Below, in pieces: positions 8,902-18,253 of a stretch of 64,000 nucleotides of DNA (positions within the stretch are counted from its first letter, which is position 1; each line of letters begins with the position of its first letter). A program made the translations under genes and the position numbers. Source of the DNA: Streptomyces venezuelae (GTDB taxonomy: Bacteria; Actinomycetota; Actinomycetes; Streptomycetales; Streptomycetaceae); contig NZ_CP029193.1 of assembly GCF_008642355.1 (NCBI RefSeq), positions 6,286,001-6,350,000 on the forward strand, read 5' to 3'. The notes beneath the pieces are model-generated. The model worked only from the letters and a program-made list of their open reading frames with translations. It did not search any database and was not told the origin of the DNA.

Positions 8902-9440
8902 TGCCCTCCCGTGAGCTGGACGTGCTGATCAGGCGCGTCGACCCCGAGGTGCCGCTGCCCGCGTACGCGCAGCCCGGTGACGCGGGCGCCGATCTGCGGA
9001 CGACGGAATCCTGCGAACTGAAGCCGGGCGAGCGGGTCGTCCTGCCGACCGGTGTGTCGATCGCCCTCCCCGAGGGGTACGCGGCGTTCGTGCACCCCCG
9101 TTCGGGGCTCGCCGCCCGCTGCGGTGTCGCTCTGGTGAATGCCCCGGGGACGGTGGATGCCGGGTACCGTGGAGAGATCAAGGTGATCGTGGTGAATCTC
9201 GACCCGCGCGACAGCGTGCGGTTCGAGCGTTTCGACCGGATTGCCCAACTGGTCGTCCAGCAGGTCGAGAAGGTTCGCTTCCAGGAGGTGGCGGAGCTTC
9301 CCGCATCGGCGCGGGCCGAGGGGGGCTTCGGGTCCACCGGCGGCCATGCCGCCGTGGGCAGCGGTCCGGGTGCGAACCCGGGCGAACAAACGGGTGGGAA
9401 TCGATACGCATCGGTCGTATCCGACCGGGAAGGACAGTGA
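8898..9440 (+). CDS. dut: dUTP diphosphatase (dUTPase)
   Basis: This 180-residue trimeric-type dUTPase converts dUTP to dUMP and PPi, keeping uracil out of DNA and supplying dTMP synthesis. All five family motifs are readable: AGADLR, HPRSGLAARCG, NAPGTVDAGYRGEI, DRIAQLVV and the C-terminal glycine-rich GGFGSTG. After motif 5 there is an extra flexible tail of about 35 residues. The start is the GTG at 8898 or the adjacent ATG at 8901. The DUF3710 gene begins 1 nt after its stop. Confidence 0.93.
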   Translation: MMPSRELDVLIRRVDPEVPLPAYAQPGDAGADLRTTESCELKPGERVVLPTGVSIALPEGYAAFVHPRSGLAARCGVALVNAPGTVDAGYRGEIKVIVVNLDPRDSVRFERFDRIAQLVVQQVEKVRFQEVAELPASARAEGGFGSTGGHAAVGSGPGANPGEQTGGNRYASVVSDREGQ

Positions 9441-9441
9441 C

Positions 9442-10215
9442 GTGTTCGGACGTCGCAAGAAGGACAGTGCCGCCGAGGACGCGGCGGGCGCGGACGAGCA
9501 GGTCGTCGACGACGTGCACGGTGACGAGCCCGCGGACTCCGCCGACGCCGCGCGGTCGCGCGTGAGGCTCGAGCCCGAGCCCCGTCCCGACGGTCCCTGG
9601 GACCTCTCGGAGGTCCGTGAGCCCGGCGAGGGCCGGGTGGACCTCGGCGGGCTCTTCGTGCCGGGCGTCGAGGGCATGGAGCTGCGCGTTGAGGTCGCGG
9701 GCGACGCGATCGTCGCGGCGACCGTCGTGCTCCAGGACAGCGCCATCCAGCTGCAGGGCTTCGCCGCCCCCAAGAAGGAGGGCATCTGGGGCGAGGTCCG
9801 CGAGGAGATCGCCTCGGGCATCACCCAGCAGGGCGGTGTCATCGACGAGGTCGAGGGCCCCCTCGGCTGGGAGCTGCGCGCCCAGGTGCCGGTGCAGCTG
9901 CCCGACGGCACGGGCGGCGTGCAGGTCGTGCGCTTCATCGGCGTCGACGGCCCGCGCTGGTTCCTGCGCGGCGTGATCTCCGGGCAGGGCGCGGTGCAGC
10001 CGCAGGCCGCGGGGCTCCTTGAGCAGATCTTCCGGGACACGGTCGTCGTGCGCGGCGACGGCCCGATGGCGCCGCGCGACCCGATCGTCCTGAAGCTGCC
10101 GGACGACGCGCAGATGGTCGCCGAGGGCGTCCAGCAGGAGCAGCAGGAAGGCTCGCGCTTCTCGGGCGGGATGGGGCAGCTGCAGCGCGGCCCCGAGATC
10201 ACCGAGGTGCGCTGA
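9442..10215 (+). CDS. DUF3710 family protein
   Basis: This 257-residue protein starts VFGRRKKDSAAED, has an acidic disordered leader of about 45 residues and then a mixed alpha/beta domain containing FIGVDGPRWFLRGVISG. The family is actinobacterial and typically lies right after dut, as here. The GTG at 9442 follows AAGGA. There are no membrane segments or known catalytic motifs; function is unknown. Co-transcription with dut is very likely. Confidence 0.85.
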   Translation: MFGRRKKDSAAEDAAGADEQVVDDVHGDEPADSADAARSRVRLEPEPRPDGPWDLSEVREPGEGRVDLGGLFVPGVEGMELRVEVAGDAIVAATVVLQDSAIQLQGFAAPKKEGIWGEVREEIASGITQQGGVIDEVEGPLGWELRAQVPVQLPDGTGGVQVVRFIGVDGPRWFLRGVISGQGAVQPQAAGLLEQIFRDTVVVRGDGPMAPRDPIVLKLPDDAQMVAEGVQQEQQEGSRFSGGMGQLQRGPEITEVR

Positions 10216-10355
10216 CCACCCAGGTGATCCCAGGGGAGCGCTGACACTCCCTCACATGCGCGGTGGCCCGCGATGGTTCCGGTTCGTCCGGGCCATTGCG
10301 GGCCACTTTTGTGTGCGCCCATACTGTGCCGGTCACGCGGGGGGAGACCGGTGCG

Positions 10356-13300
10356 GTGAGGCGACGGCGGTTGCCCGCGGCGGTGCGGGGGAGCAGACAG
10401 CACGGCCTGGTGCTCGGGGCGGCCGGACTCGCGGTGCTGCTCGCCGCGACCGTGCTCGCCGCGCTGGCGGCACTCTCCGAGAAGGCCGTCGAGGGCGGGG
10501 TCCAGCGCAGGCTCGCCGCGGACCGCGAAGCCGTGGTCGAGGTCGCGGGAGCCCACCGGACGCGCGGTGCGGCGGAGTCGGACGAGGACGCACGTGCCGC
10601 GCTCGACCGCACCTACGGCGATGTGCCCCACCACACCTGGTCCGCGCTGCGCGCGCCCGCGGCCCGCAACGACGAACTCGCCGTCACCACGGCCGCGGGC
10701 CGCCCGCGGGAGGACGCCACCCTCTCCGTAGCAGCCGTTCAGGGCCTGGAACGGCACGCCTCGATGGTGACCGGACGGTGGCCGCGCACCGGCGACGGGC
10801 CGGTCGAGGTCGCGGTGACCGAGGTCGTCGCCGCGGAGCTCGCCGTGCGGCCCGGCGACGGGATCACGGTGCGGGGCGCGGGCGAGCGGCCGGTGCCGAT
10901 GCGGGTCGTCGGGGTGTACACCGCCGAGGGGCGCGCTCCGGCCGTGTGGGCCTCGCTGAGCAGTACGTTCGGGACACCCGACTCGATCGCGGTCGTACCC
11001 CGCGAGGCCTTCACCCGCACCGAGGGCCTCGCGCGGGACGCCAGGGCACTGTGGCTGGGCGTGCCCCGCGCGGACGGTCTGCGCCTCGACGACATCGAGC
11101 CGCTCCAGGAGCGGGCCGAGCGCTTCGCGGGCAGCAACGCGGTCGGCGGCGACCTGACGCTCTCCGCCGGGCTGCGCAGGGCCCTCGACCGGCTCGCCAC
11201 CCCGATCGCCGTGGCCCGCGCCGGGCTCTACGTCCCCGCCACCCTCCTCGCCGCGCTCGCCGTGGCCGCCCTCGTGCTGACCGCGCGGCAGCTCGCCGAA
11301 CACCGGCGGCCCGAGCTGGCGTTGCTGGCCGCGCGCGGAGCGGGCACGCGCCGGATCGTCCTGTCGGGCGCCGGGCAGTGGGCCTGCGTCGCCGTACCGG
11401 GCGGAGTCGTCGCGCCGCTCCTCGCGGGACCCCTGCTCCACGTACTCGAAGATGCCGGGCTCATCGAGGGAGACATGCCCGGGACGGCGGTGACCGGGCC
11501 GGGGTGGGCGGCGGTCGCGGCGGCACTCGCCGTGCATGGTCTGGGGGTGCTCGTGCCGACCGTGCGGGTCGTGCGGGACCGGCGGGCGGTGGCCCGGCTG
11601 CGGCTGCGCGTCGCGCGGTTCGCGGGGGCGCAGCGGCTCGGGGCGGATCTGGCGCTCGCCGCGGTCGCCGTGCTCGGCTGGCTGCAACTGCGGCAGTACC
11701 GGTCGCCGGTGACCGGCGGCAACGGTGTCGACCCGGTGCTCGTGCTCGCGCCCGTCGCGATGACCGTGGCGGCCGCACTGCTCGTCCTGCGCTTCCTGCC
11801 GCTCCTCGCCCGCGTCGTCGACCCGCTCGCGCGGCGCGGGCGCGGCCTCGTCCTGCCGCTCGGCGGCTGGCAGATCGGCCGCCGCGCGGCCCGGCACGCG
11901 GGGCCCGCTCTCGTGGTGACGCTCGCCCTCGCCGTCGCCGCCCTGAGCAGTACGGCACTCGCCGTCCTTGACCGCGGCGACCGGGATCAGGCCGCCTTCA
12001 GGGTGGGCGCCGACCTGCGCGTGGAGCCGGGCGACGGAGTGCCGCCGGGTGAGCGGCGCGCCGCGTACGAGGCGCTGCCGGGCGCCGAGTCCGTCACGCC
12101 CGTGGTCACCACGGAGGGGTACGTCGAACAGGACGCGGTAGCTGTCACCGGCATCAACACCGAGATCGGGCCGGTCCCTTCGCTGCGCGCTGACCTCGCG
12201 GACCGGCCCGTGCGGGAGCTCGTGGCGCCGCTCGGCAGAGGGATTCCGGAACACGGGCTGCCGGTGGCGCGGTCGGACACGGGCCGGGGGCGGGCGCCGC
12301 TGACGGAACTGCCGCTCCGTGTGCGGCTCTCCGCGGACGGGGGCGGCCGGGTCGTGCCCGTGCGTCTCACCGTCTTCTTCGAAGACGGTGACGGACTGGC
12401 CCGTTCGAGCTCCGTGTCGATCAAGGAGGGGGGCGCAAGGACGGTTCCGCTGGAGGTGGGGGCCCGCGGCGAGGGCATACGCATCCTCCAGATCGACCTG
12501 AGCATGGTGGGGGAGCGCGTACGGCGCACGTACCGGCTGACGGTCGACCGGGTGCCGGGGCTCACGCGCCCCGCGCGCTGGCGCGACCTGCGGGCGGATC
12601 CGCCCGACCGGCGCGCGGCAGGCTGCCCGGACGCCGGACGCGAGGAGCCGGGACGCGGCCGGAGACCACCTTCCTCCGCGACGGCGCCGGGGCCCGTCCT
12701 CTGCTCCGACCGGCCCGGTACCGGCAAACTCGTCGACGCGGTGCTGCGGGGGCCGGACGGAGACCTCAAGTACCCCACGTGGAGCGTGCGGCTCGGCACC
12801 GACCGCGCCAAGGGCCGCCCGGCCGCGCCCGCCCTCGCCGACGACGCGCTCCTGTCCTCCGGCGCGGTACGGGTCGGCGACACGGTGACGGTGCGGGGGA
12901 GCACGGGCGGGAGCGCGCGGGTCAGGATCGTCGGGCGGGTCGCGGCGGTGCCGGGACTGCCCCGCGACCGACCGCGGCTGCTCGCCGACTCCCGTGCGAT
13001 GGCCGCGCAGTGGACCCTGGGCGGTGCGCTGCCGGGGGCGGAGAGCGCGTGGTGGGTGGGGGTCCGGGGCGGAGACGCGGGGGCGGCCCTCGCGGCGGTG
13101 CGGGACGATCCGCGTCTCGGGCACGCGGTGGACGTCCCGTTCGTTCAAGAGGAACTGGCCGCCGATCCCCTCCGGCGCGGGGCGCGCGGGGCGCTCGTCC
13201 TGTGCCTGGTCCTTGCGCCCGCCTTCGCCGTCATCGCGTTCACCCTGCACACGGTGGTCTCCGCGCGGTCCAGGGAACGGGAGTTCGGGCTGCTGCGGGC

Positions 13301-13607
13301 GCTCGGGGTGCGCCGCGGGCAGCTCGCGGCCTACCTGTGGACCGAGCAACTGGCGCTGGCCGCCGTGGCGACGCTGCTCGGCACGGCGCTGGGCGCCGCC
13401 CTGGCGCTGCTGATCATGCCGGTGGTGACGGTCGACGCGGAGGGGGACCCGGTCTTCCCGGGACTCGTGGAGTCGGTGCCGTGGGTGCGGGTGACGGCGA
13501 CGGCGGGGGTGACCGCGGCGGTGATCTGCGGGGTCGTGACGGTGGCGGCGCGGGTCCTCGGACGGGTGGATCTGGCGCGGGTGCTGCGGGCGGGGGAGGG
13601 GGTGTGA
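10356..13607 (+). CDS. ABC transporter permease, FtsX/MacB type (first of pair)
   Basis: This 1083-residue membrane protein has an N-terminal segment, a large extracytoplasmic domain, a central block of hydrophobic helices (about 290-540), a second extracytoplasmic domain and a final FtsX-like permease block (HTVVSARSREREFGLLRALGVRRGQLAAYL). That block is diagnostic of FtsX/MacB-type permeases, which couple ATP use to mechanical work or extrusion at the outer face. I choose the GTG at 10356, after a GGGGGGAG site. Its stop overlaps the next permease gene by 4 nt. Confidence 0.85.
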   Translation: MRRRRLPAAVRGSRQHGLVLGAAGLAVLLAATVLAALAALSEKAVEGGVQRRLAADREAVVEVAGAHRTRGAAESDEDARAALDRTYGDVPHHTWSALRAPAARNDELAVTTAAGRPREDATLSVAAVQGLERHASMVTGRWPRTGDGPVEVAVTEVVAAELAVRPGDGITVRGAGERPVPMRVVGVYTAEGRAPAVWASLSSTFGTPDSIAVVPREAFTRTEGLARDARALWLGVPRADGLRLDDIEPLQERAERFAGSNAVGGDLTLSAGLRRALDRLATPIAVARAGLYVPATLLAALAVAALVLTARQLAEHRRPELALLAARGAGTRRIVLSGAGQWACVAVPGGVVAPLLAGPLLHVLEDAGLIEGDMPGTAVTGPGWAAVAAALAVHGLGVLVPTVRVVRDRRAVARLRLRVARFAGAQRLGADLALAAVAVLGWLQLRQYRSPVTGGNGVDPVLVLAPVAMTVAAALLVLRFLPLLARVVDPLARRGRGLVLPLGGWQIGRRAARHAGPALVVTLALAVAALSSTALAVLDRGDRDQAAFRVGADLRVEPGDGVPPGERRAAYEALPGAESVTPVVTTEGYVEQDAVAVTGINTEIGPVPSLRADLADRPVRELVAPLGRGIPEHGLPVARSDTGRGRAPLTELPLRVRLSADGGGRVVPVRLTVFFEDGDGLARSSSVSIKEGGARTVPLEVGARGEGIRILQIDLSMVGERVRRTYRLTVDRVPGLTRPARWRDLRADPPDRRAAGCPDAGREEPGRGRRPPSSATAPGPVLCSDRPGTGKLVDAVLRGPDGDLKYPTWSVRLGTDRAKGRPAAPALADDALLSSGAVRVGDTVTVRGSTGGSARVRIVGRVAAVPGLPRDRPRLLADSRAMAAQWTLGGALPGAESAWWVGVRGGDAGAALAAVRDDPRLGHAVDVPFVQEELAADPLRRGARGALVLCLVLAPAFAVIAFTLHTVVSARSREREFGLLRALGVRRGQLAAYLWTEQLALAAVATLLGTALGAALALLIMPVVTVDAEGDPVFPGLVESVPWVRVTATAGVTAAVICGVVTVAARVLGRVDLARVLRAGEGV

Positions 13608-16369
13608 GGGGCCGGGAGGCGTGGGGGCGGTGGGGGGTGTTCGTCGTGGGGCTCGGGGTGTTGGTCGGGGTGCTCGTCGCCGTGGCCGCCGGGGGACCCG
13701 GGGTGGTCGAGCGGCTCGGCGGGGAGGCGCTGGCGGGGCGGTTCGCACAGGTGCAGCGGGCCGCGCCCGGCGTCGTGCACAGTGCTCGGATCGATCCGGA
13801 GGACCCACCTCCCGGTGACGAGAGCGATCTCGGGGCGGATCTCGCGCGCTACGGCGCCGTCATCGAGAACGCCGTGCCCGCCGCCCTGCGCGGCAGCCTC
13901 GTCCTCGACTCCACCCGGATCGCGCTGCCCACCGTGGACGCGGACGTGGCGGGCGGCGCCTCGCTGTCCCTGGTGTACGCCTCCGACGCCCCCGGACGGG
14001 GCGCGTACGTCGCCGGGCGGGCACCCCGCGCGCGAGGGCAGGTCGTGGAGCTCGCCGTGTCCGAGCGGACGCGGGACGCACTCCGGCTGCGCGTCGGGCA
14101 GCGGATCGACCTGCGGGGTGGCGCCCTGACGAACGTGCAGGCCGTGGGGCGGCTCGTAGGGGTCTACCGCGCGGAGGGCGGCGACGGAGGACCGCGGGGC
14201 CACGGCGAGCGCGCGCACGAGCGTCTCTGGAGCGAGAAACCCCTCCTGTCCCGCCCTCTGCCCGGCCCCGCCGGGACCGCCCCGGACTTCGGCGCGCTCA
14301 TCGCACCCCGCGCCGCCGAGATCCTGCAGAACCAGGCGGACGCCGAGCTCACCGTCGAGTGGAACATGCGCCTCGACCTGCGGGGCGACGAGGCCGTCCG
14401 GTTCGTGGGGGACAGCGGCGCGCGGGACTTCCAGCGGCTCATGGTCCGCTATCCGATCGCCGCCAAGGAAGCCTTCTGCGACGTCGAGACGTACGGCGGC
14501 AAATGGTGCGTCCTCGGCACCCATCCCGCCTCCGAACTGGAGAGCGACACCGAACTGACCGGGGCCTTCGAGGAGTTCCGCGGCCGGTGGCGGGAGGCGA
14601 ACGTCGTGATGTCCTTCGCGCCGGCGTCCCTGCTCGGCGTGGGCCTCGCCGCCGTCATCGTGACCTCACTGCTCGTCGTACGCCGACGGCTCGACGGGGA
14701 CCGGCTGCGGCGGGCCCGTGGGGCGTCGGGCACCGCGCTCGCCCTGGGGCGCGCCGTGGAGAGCGCGCCCGCCGCGGTGCTCGGCGCCGCCCTCGGCTGC
14801 GCGGCCGCCGCCGCGGTGCCGGGGAGTTCTCCCGCGTACGGCCGAGGGCTCGCCGTCGCGGCCGTCTGCTGGCTGCTGCTGCCCGCCCTGACGTGGTTCG
14901 CCGTGCGGGACCGCGCCGTGCTGAGGGGAGGGGCGCCGCGCGGTGGCGGGCGCAGGCTGGTGGTGGAGGCGCTGGTGCTGCTGCTCGCCCTCGGCGGTGT
15001 CCTCGCGCTGCGGGCGCGGGGCACGGAGGGTGCGGCGGGTCCTGACCCGCTGCTCGCCGCGGTGCCCGTGCTGCTGGGGCTCGCGACGGTCGCGGTCCTC
15101 GTGCGGTGCTATCCCTGGCCCGTACGTGCGGTGGCGCGGTGGTCGGCGCGGGGACGGGGCGCCGTGGCGCTCGTCGCGCTGTCCCGCGCCGCCAAGGAGG
15201 CTCCCGCGCGCGGGCTCGCGCTGCTCGTCCTGGTGGTGACCCTCGCGGGTGCCGTCTTCGGAGGGCTCGTTCTGGGGACGCTCGTGGAGGGACGGCACAC
15301 CGCGGCCGCATGGCGGGCGGGTGCGGACGCCTCCTTCCTGGGCGCCGAGCGCTACCCCGGTACGGCGGAGCGTCTTGCACGCGCGCGTGGAGTGCGGACA
15401 ACGGTGACCGTGCGGCAGTTGCGCGTCGATCCGGTGAGCGGGCGGGACGGGGGACGGTACGGGATCTCCAGCCTGGTCGGCGTGGACGGCGCGAAGCTCC
15501 GCGCGGCGGCTCCGGGTTCGTCCGCCGCCCGTGCGCTGCACGACGCCGGACTCACCCGGGGCGGAAGCGGACGCGACATCCGCGTACTCGCCTCCGAGGG
15601 GCACACCGGTGACCTGCTCACCTTCACGCGGCTCGGCAAGGAGACACGGCTGCGGATCGTCGGGACGCTGCCGCAGGACGTGGCGCGCGACCCCGCGCTC
15701 GGACCCGTGCGCGGCGCCACCACGTCCCGGCAGCACCTCCTTGTCGCCGACAACAGGGACCTGCGGGCCTTCAAGGCCGCCGAGTTCGAGGAGTCCGCGC
15801 TCCTGCTGTACGGCGCCCGCATGGACACCGAGGCGTTGCGTTCCCTCGTACCGCGAGCCGCCCCCGGTGCGGCCGGCGGGGAGCTCCGTATCCGCGCCGA
15901 GGAGCAGGCGGACGCCGACGACGACCGGCTGATCGCCGCCGTGGCCGTGGCGCACACCGCCTGCACGGCGCTCGCCGTGCTCCTCGCACTCGTCGCCCTC
16001 GTCCTCGAACTGCTCCTCTCCGCGCCCGCGCGCGGGCGCACCACCGCCTATCTGCGCACCCTCGGCCTCGGCGGGCGCGCCGCGTCCGCGCTGCACCTGC
16101 TGCAACTCCTGCCGCTGGTGCTCGCCGCGGTCGCGGGCGGCGTCGCGCTCGGCCTTGCGCTGCCCTCGCTGCTCGGACCCGCCCTGGACCTGCGGGAGTT
16201 CACCGGCGGGCCCACGGCGCCCGTCCGGCACGTCGACGTACTGTTCACCGCGGTCCTGGCCGCGGGACTCTGTCTCCTGGCCGCCGCCGCGGTGGGCGTG
16301 GAGACGTGGCTCGGGCGGCGCAGGGGGCTCGGCGCCGTCCTGCGACTGGGGAGAGCGGATGACCACTGA
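13604..16369 (+). CDS. ABC transporter permease, FtsX/MacB type (second of pair)
   Basis: This 921-residue permease is paired with the preceding one through a GTGA overlap and a GGGGGAGGGGG ribosome site. It has an N-terminal membrane segment, a long extracytoplasmic domain with two cysteines (EAFCDVETYGGKWCVLG) that could pair outside the cell, and two blocks of transmembrane helices. The C-terminal block (ARGRTTAYLRTLGLGGR) is FtsX-like. The next gene, an ATPase, overlaps its end by 11 nt. The four ABC genes probably form one complex or two alternative ones; substrate unknown. Confidence 0.85.
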   Translation: MRGREAWGRWGVFVVGLGVLVGVLVAVAAGGPGVVERLGGEALAGRFAQVQRAAPGVVHSARIDPEDPPPGDESDLGADLARYGAVIENAVPAALRGSLVLDSTRIALPTVDADVAGGASLSLVYASDAPGRGAYVAGRAPRARGQVVELAVSERTRDALRLRVGQRIDLRGGALTNVQAVGRLVGVYRAEGGDGGPRGHGERAHERLWSEKPLLSRPLPGPAGTAPDFGALIAPRAAEILQNQADAELTVEWNMRLDLRGDEAVRFVGDSGARDFQRLMVRYPIAAKEAFCDVETYGGKWCVLGTHPASELESDTELTGAFEEFRGRWREANVVMSFAPASLLGVGLAAVIVTSLLVVRRRLDGDRLRRARGASGTALALGRAVESAPAAVLGAALGCAAAAAVPGSSPAYGRGLAVAAVCWLLLPALTWFAVRDRAVLRGGAPRGGGRRLVVEALVLLLALGGVLALRARGTEGAAGPDPLLAAVPVLLGLATVAVLVRCYPWPVRAVARWSARGRGAVALVALSRAAKEAPARGLALLVLVVTLAGAVFGGLVLGTLVEGRHTAAAWRAGADASFLGAERYPGTAERLARARGVRTTVTVRQLRVDPVSGRDGGRYGISSLVGVDGAKLRAAAPGSSAARALHDAGLTRGGSGRDIRVLASEGHTGDLLTFTRLGKETRLRIVGTLPQDVARDPALGPVRGATTSRQHLLVADNRDLRAFKAAEFEESALLLYGARMDTEALRSLVPRAAPGAAGGELRIRAEEQADADDDRLIAAVAVAHTACTALAVLLALVALVLELLLSAPARGRTTAYLRTLGLGGRAASALHLLQLLPLVLAAVAGGVALGLALPSLLGPALDLREFTGGPTAPVRHVDVLFTAVLAAGLCLLAAAAVGVETWLGRRRGLGAVLRLGRADDH

Positions 16370-17291
16370 TCTGGCCGCACTGGAGGCGCGGGCCCGCGCC
16401 GCGGGGCGCCCCGCGGCCGACGAGGGCCTGGTCGTCTGCGACAACCTCGTCCGTGTCTACCGCACCGAGGCGGTCGAGGTGCAGGCCCTCCAAGGCCTCG
16501 ACCTGGTCGTCTCCGAGGGCGAGTGCGTGGCCCTGGTCGGCGCATCGGGGTCCGGCAAGTCCACGCTCCTGTCGATCCTCTCGGGGCTCGACCTGCCCAC
16601 CGCGGGCCGCGCGAGGGTCGCGGGACACGACCTGCTCACCATGGGGCGCCGCGAGCGGCTCGGCTACCGCAGGAGCACGGTGGGCTTCGTCTGGCAGCAG
16701 ACCGGCCGCAACCTGCTGCCCCATCTGACCGCCCTGGAGAACGTGGCGCTGCCGATGAAGTACACGCGCGTGCCCCGTCGTACGCGACAGGAGCGGGCGG
16801 CCGAACTGCTCGGCGTACTCGGTGTGGCGCACTGCCGCGACCGGCGGCCCGACGAGCTCTCCGGCGGCGAGCAGCAGCGGGTGGCCGTAGCGGTCGCCAC
16901 CGCCAACTCCCCGCGCGTCCTGCTCGCCGACGAGCCCACGGGAGAGCTGGACACGGCGAGCGGCGAGGACGTCTTCGCGGCGTTGCGGCACGCCAACGAG
17001 GAGCTCGGCGCGACGGTCCTGATCGTGACGCACGACCCGCTCGTCTCGGACCAGGTGCGGCGCACGGTGCGCATCCGTGACGGACGCACGTCCACGGAGA
17101 CACTGCGCGAGCAGGGCGGCGACGGCGAGGAGTTCACGGTGCTGGACAGGGCGGGGCGGCTGCAACTGCCGGGGGAGTACGTCGAGAGGTACGGGCTGCG
17201 GGGGCGCGTTCGGCTGACGGCGGAGCCGGGGCATGTGGGGGTCTGGCCGGACAGGGACCGGCCCGCGGCCGAGTCCTCCGGGAGGTCCTGA
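16359..17291 (+). CDS. ABC transporter ATP-binding protein (LolD/MacB type)
   Basis: This 310-residue ATPase has Walker A GASGSGKST, ABC signature LSGGEQQRVAVA, Walker B VLLADEPTGELD and the switch histidine in IVTHD. It belongs to the group that energises FtsX-like permeases. Roughly 75 residues follow the core, including GRLQLPGEYVERYGLRGRV, an extension often seen in these actinobacterial ATPases. It overlaps the upstream permease by 11 nt. Confidence 0.92.
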   Translation: MTTDLAALEARARAAGRPAADEGLVVCDNLVRVYRTEAVEVQALQGLDLVVSEGECVALVGASGSGKSTLLSILSGLDLPTAGRARVAGHDLLTMGRRERLGYRRSTVGFVWQQTGRNLLPHLTALENVALPMKYTRVPRRTRQERAAELLGVLGVAHCRDRRPDELSGGEQQRVAVAVATANSPRVLLADEPTGELDTASGEDVFAALRHANEELGATVLIVTHDPLVSDQVRRTVRIRDGRTSTETLREQGGDGEEFTVLDRAGRLQLPGEYVERYGLRGRVRLTAEPGHVGVWPDRDRPAAESSGRS

Positions 17292-17398
17292 CGCACGCGG
17301 GCAATCCGCGCTGATACGGGTATAGGCGTGCCGGGCACCGGGTGGTGATACTGACGCCCGGCCCCCGTGCACCGGGGGGCGGAACGGGGGAGCGGGCG

Positions 17399-18100
17399 AT
17401 GGCAGCGGTGGGCACGGGGGATACCGGCGACATGGTCGTCGTCGAGGATCTCCACCGGACGTACGGCTCCGGCGCGGCGGCCGTCCACGCCCTGCGCGGT
17501 GTCTCCTTCACCGTCCCGCGCGGCGAGCTCGTCGCGCTGAAGGGACGCTCCGGGTCGGGCAAGACGACTCTGCTCAACCTCGTCGGCGGACTGGACGGCC
17601 CGGACCACGGCAAGATCGCGGTGGACGGCGTCGAACTCGCGGGTCTCGGTGAGAGCGGCCTCCTGGAGCTGCGCCGCGACCGGCTGGGCTTCATCTTCCA
17701 GTCCTTCGGACTCATCCCCATCCTCACCGCGGCCGAGAACGTCGGCGTCCCGCTGCGGCTCCGCAAAACCGACCCACGCGCGCGTGAAGAGCGCGTCGCC
17801 CTCCTCCTGGCCCTCGTCGGACTCGCGGACCACGCCGCGCAGCGCCCCGGTGAGCTCTCGGGAGGGCAGCAGCAGCGCGTCGCCATCGCCCGTGCCCTCG
17901 CCAACAGACCCGCCCTCCTGATCGCCGACGAACCCACCGGACAGCTGGACGCCGAGACCGGGCTCGCCGTGATGGAGCTGTTGCGCGCCGTCGTCCGCAG
18001 CGAGGGCGTCACCGCCCTCGTCGCCACCCACGACGCGGCACTCCTCGACCTGGCCGACCGGGTCCTCGAACTCCGCGACGGCGAGATCGTCACGCCCTGA
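17399..18100 (+). CDS. ABC transporter ATP-binding protein (second ATPase)
   Basis: This 233-residue ATPase has Walker A GRSGSGKTT, signature LSGGQQQRVAIA, Walker B LLIADEPTGQLD and switch ATHD; Q-loop FIFQSFGLIP. It is compact, with no C-terminal extension, unlike the ATPase upstream. The ATG at 17399 follows GGGGGAG at good spacing. The 107-bp gap before it may contain a separate promoter, so it could serve the two permeases under different conditions, or form a heterodimer with the other ATPase. Confidence 0.9.
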   Translation: MAAVGTGDTGDMVVVEDLHRTYGSGAAAVHALRGVSFTVPRGELVALKGRSGSGKTTLLNLVGGLDGPDHGKIAVDGVELAGLGESGLLELRRDRLGFIFQSFGLIPILTAAENVGVPLRLRKTDPRAREERVALLLALVGLADHAAQRPGELSGGQQQRVAIARALANRPALLIADEPTGQLDAETGLAVMELLRAVVRSEGVTALVATHDAALLDLADRVLELRDGEIVTP

Positions 18101-18253
18101 GCAGGCACTCCACCGGCGCCACCGCCGCCCCGCACCGACCCATCAGGGTTGTGTCAAGGACCGCGCCCCCGCACCCCCTCGTCCGTATTGCCGGAATTAT
18201 TGGCCGTAAGGTCGACGCTGCGTACACAGCAGTTTCGGGAAGACAATGAGGCC

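Noticed and set aside
8718..13808. A 1696-codon open frame on the minus strand
   Set aside because: It lies opposite dut, DUF3710 and the FtsX-type permease and reads as arginine/proline/histidine-rich sequence. It is a by-product of high GC in the real plus-strand genes.
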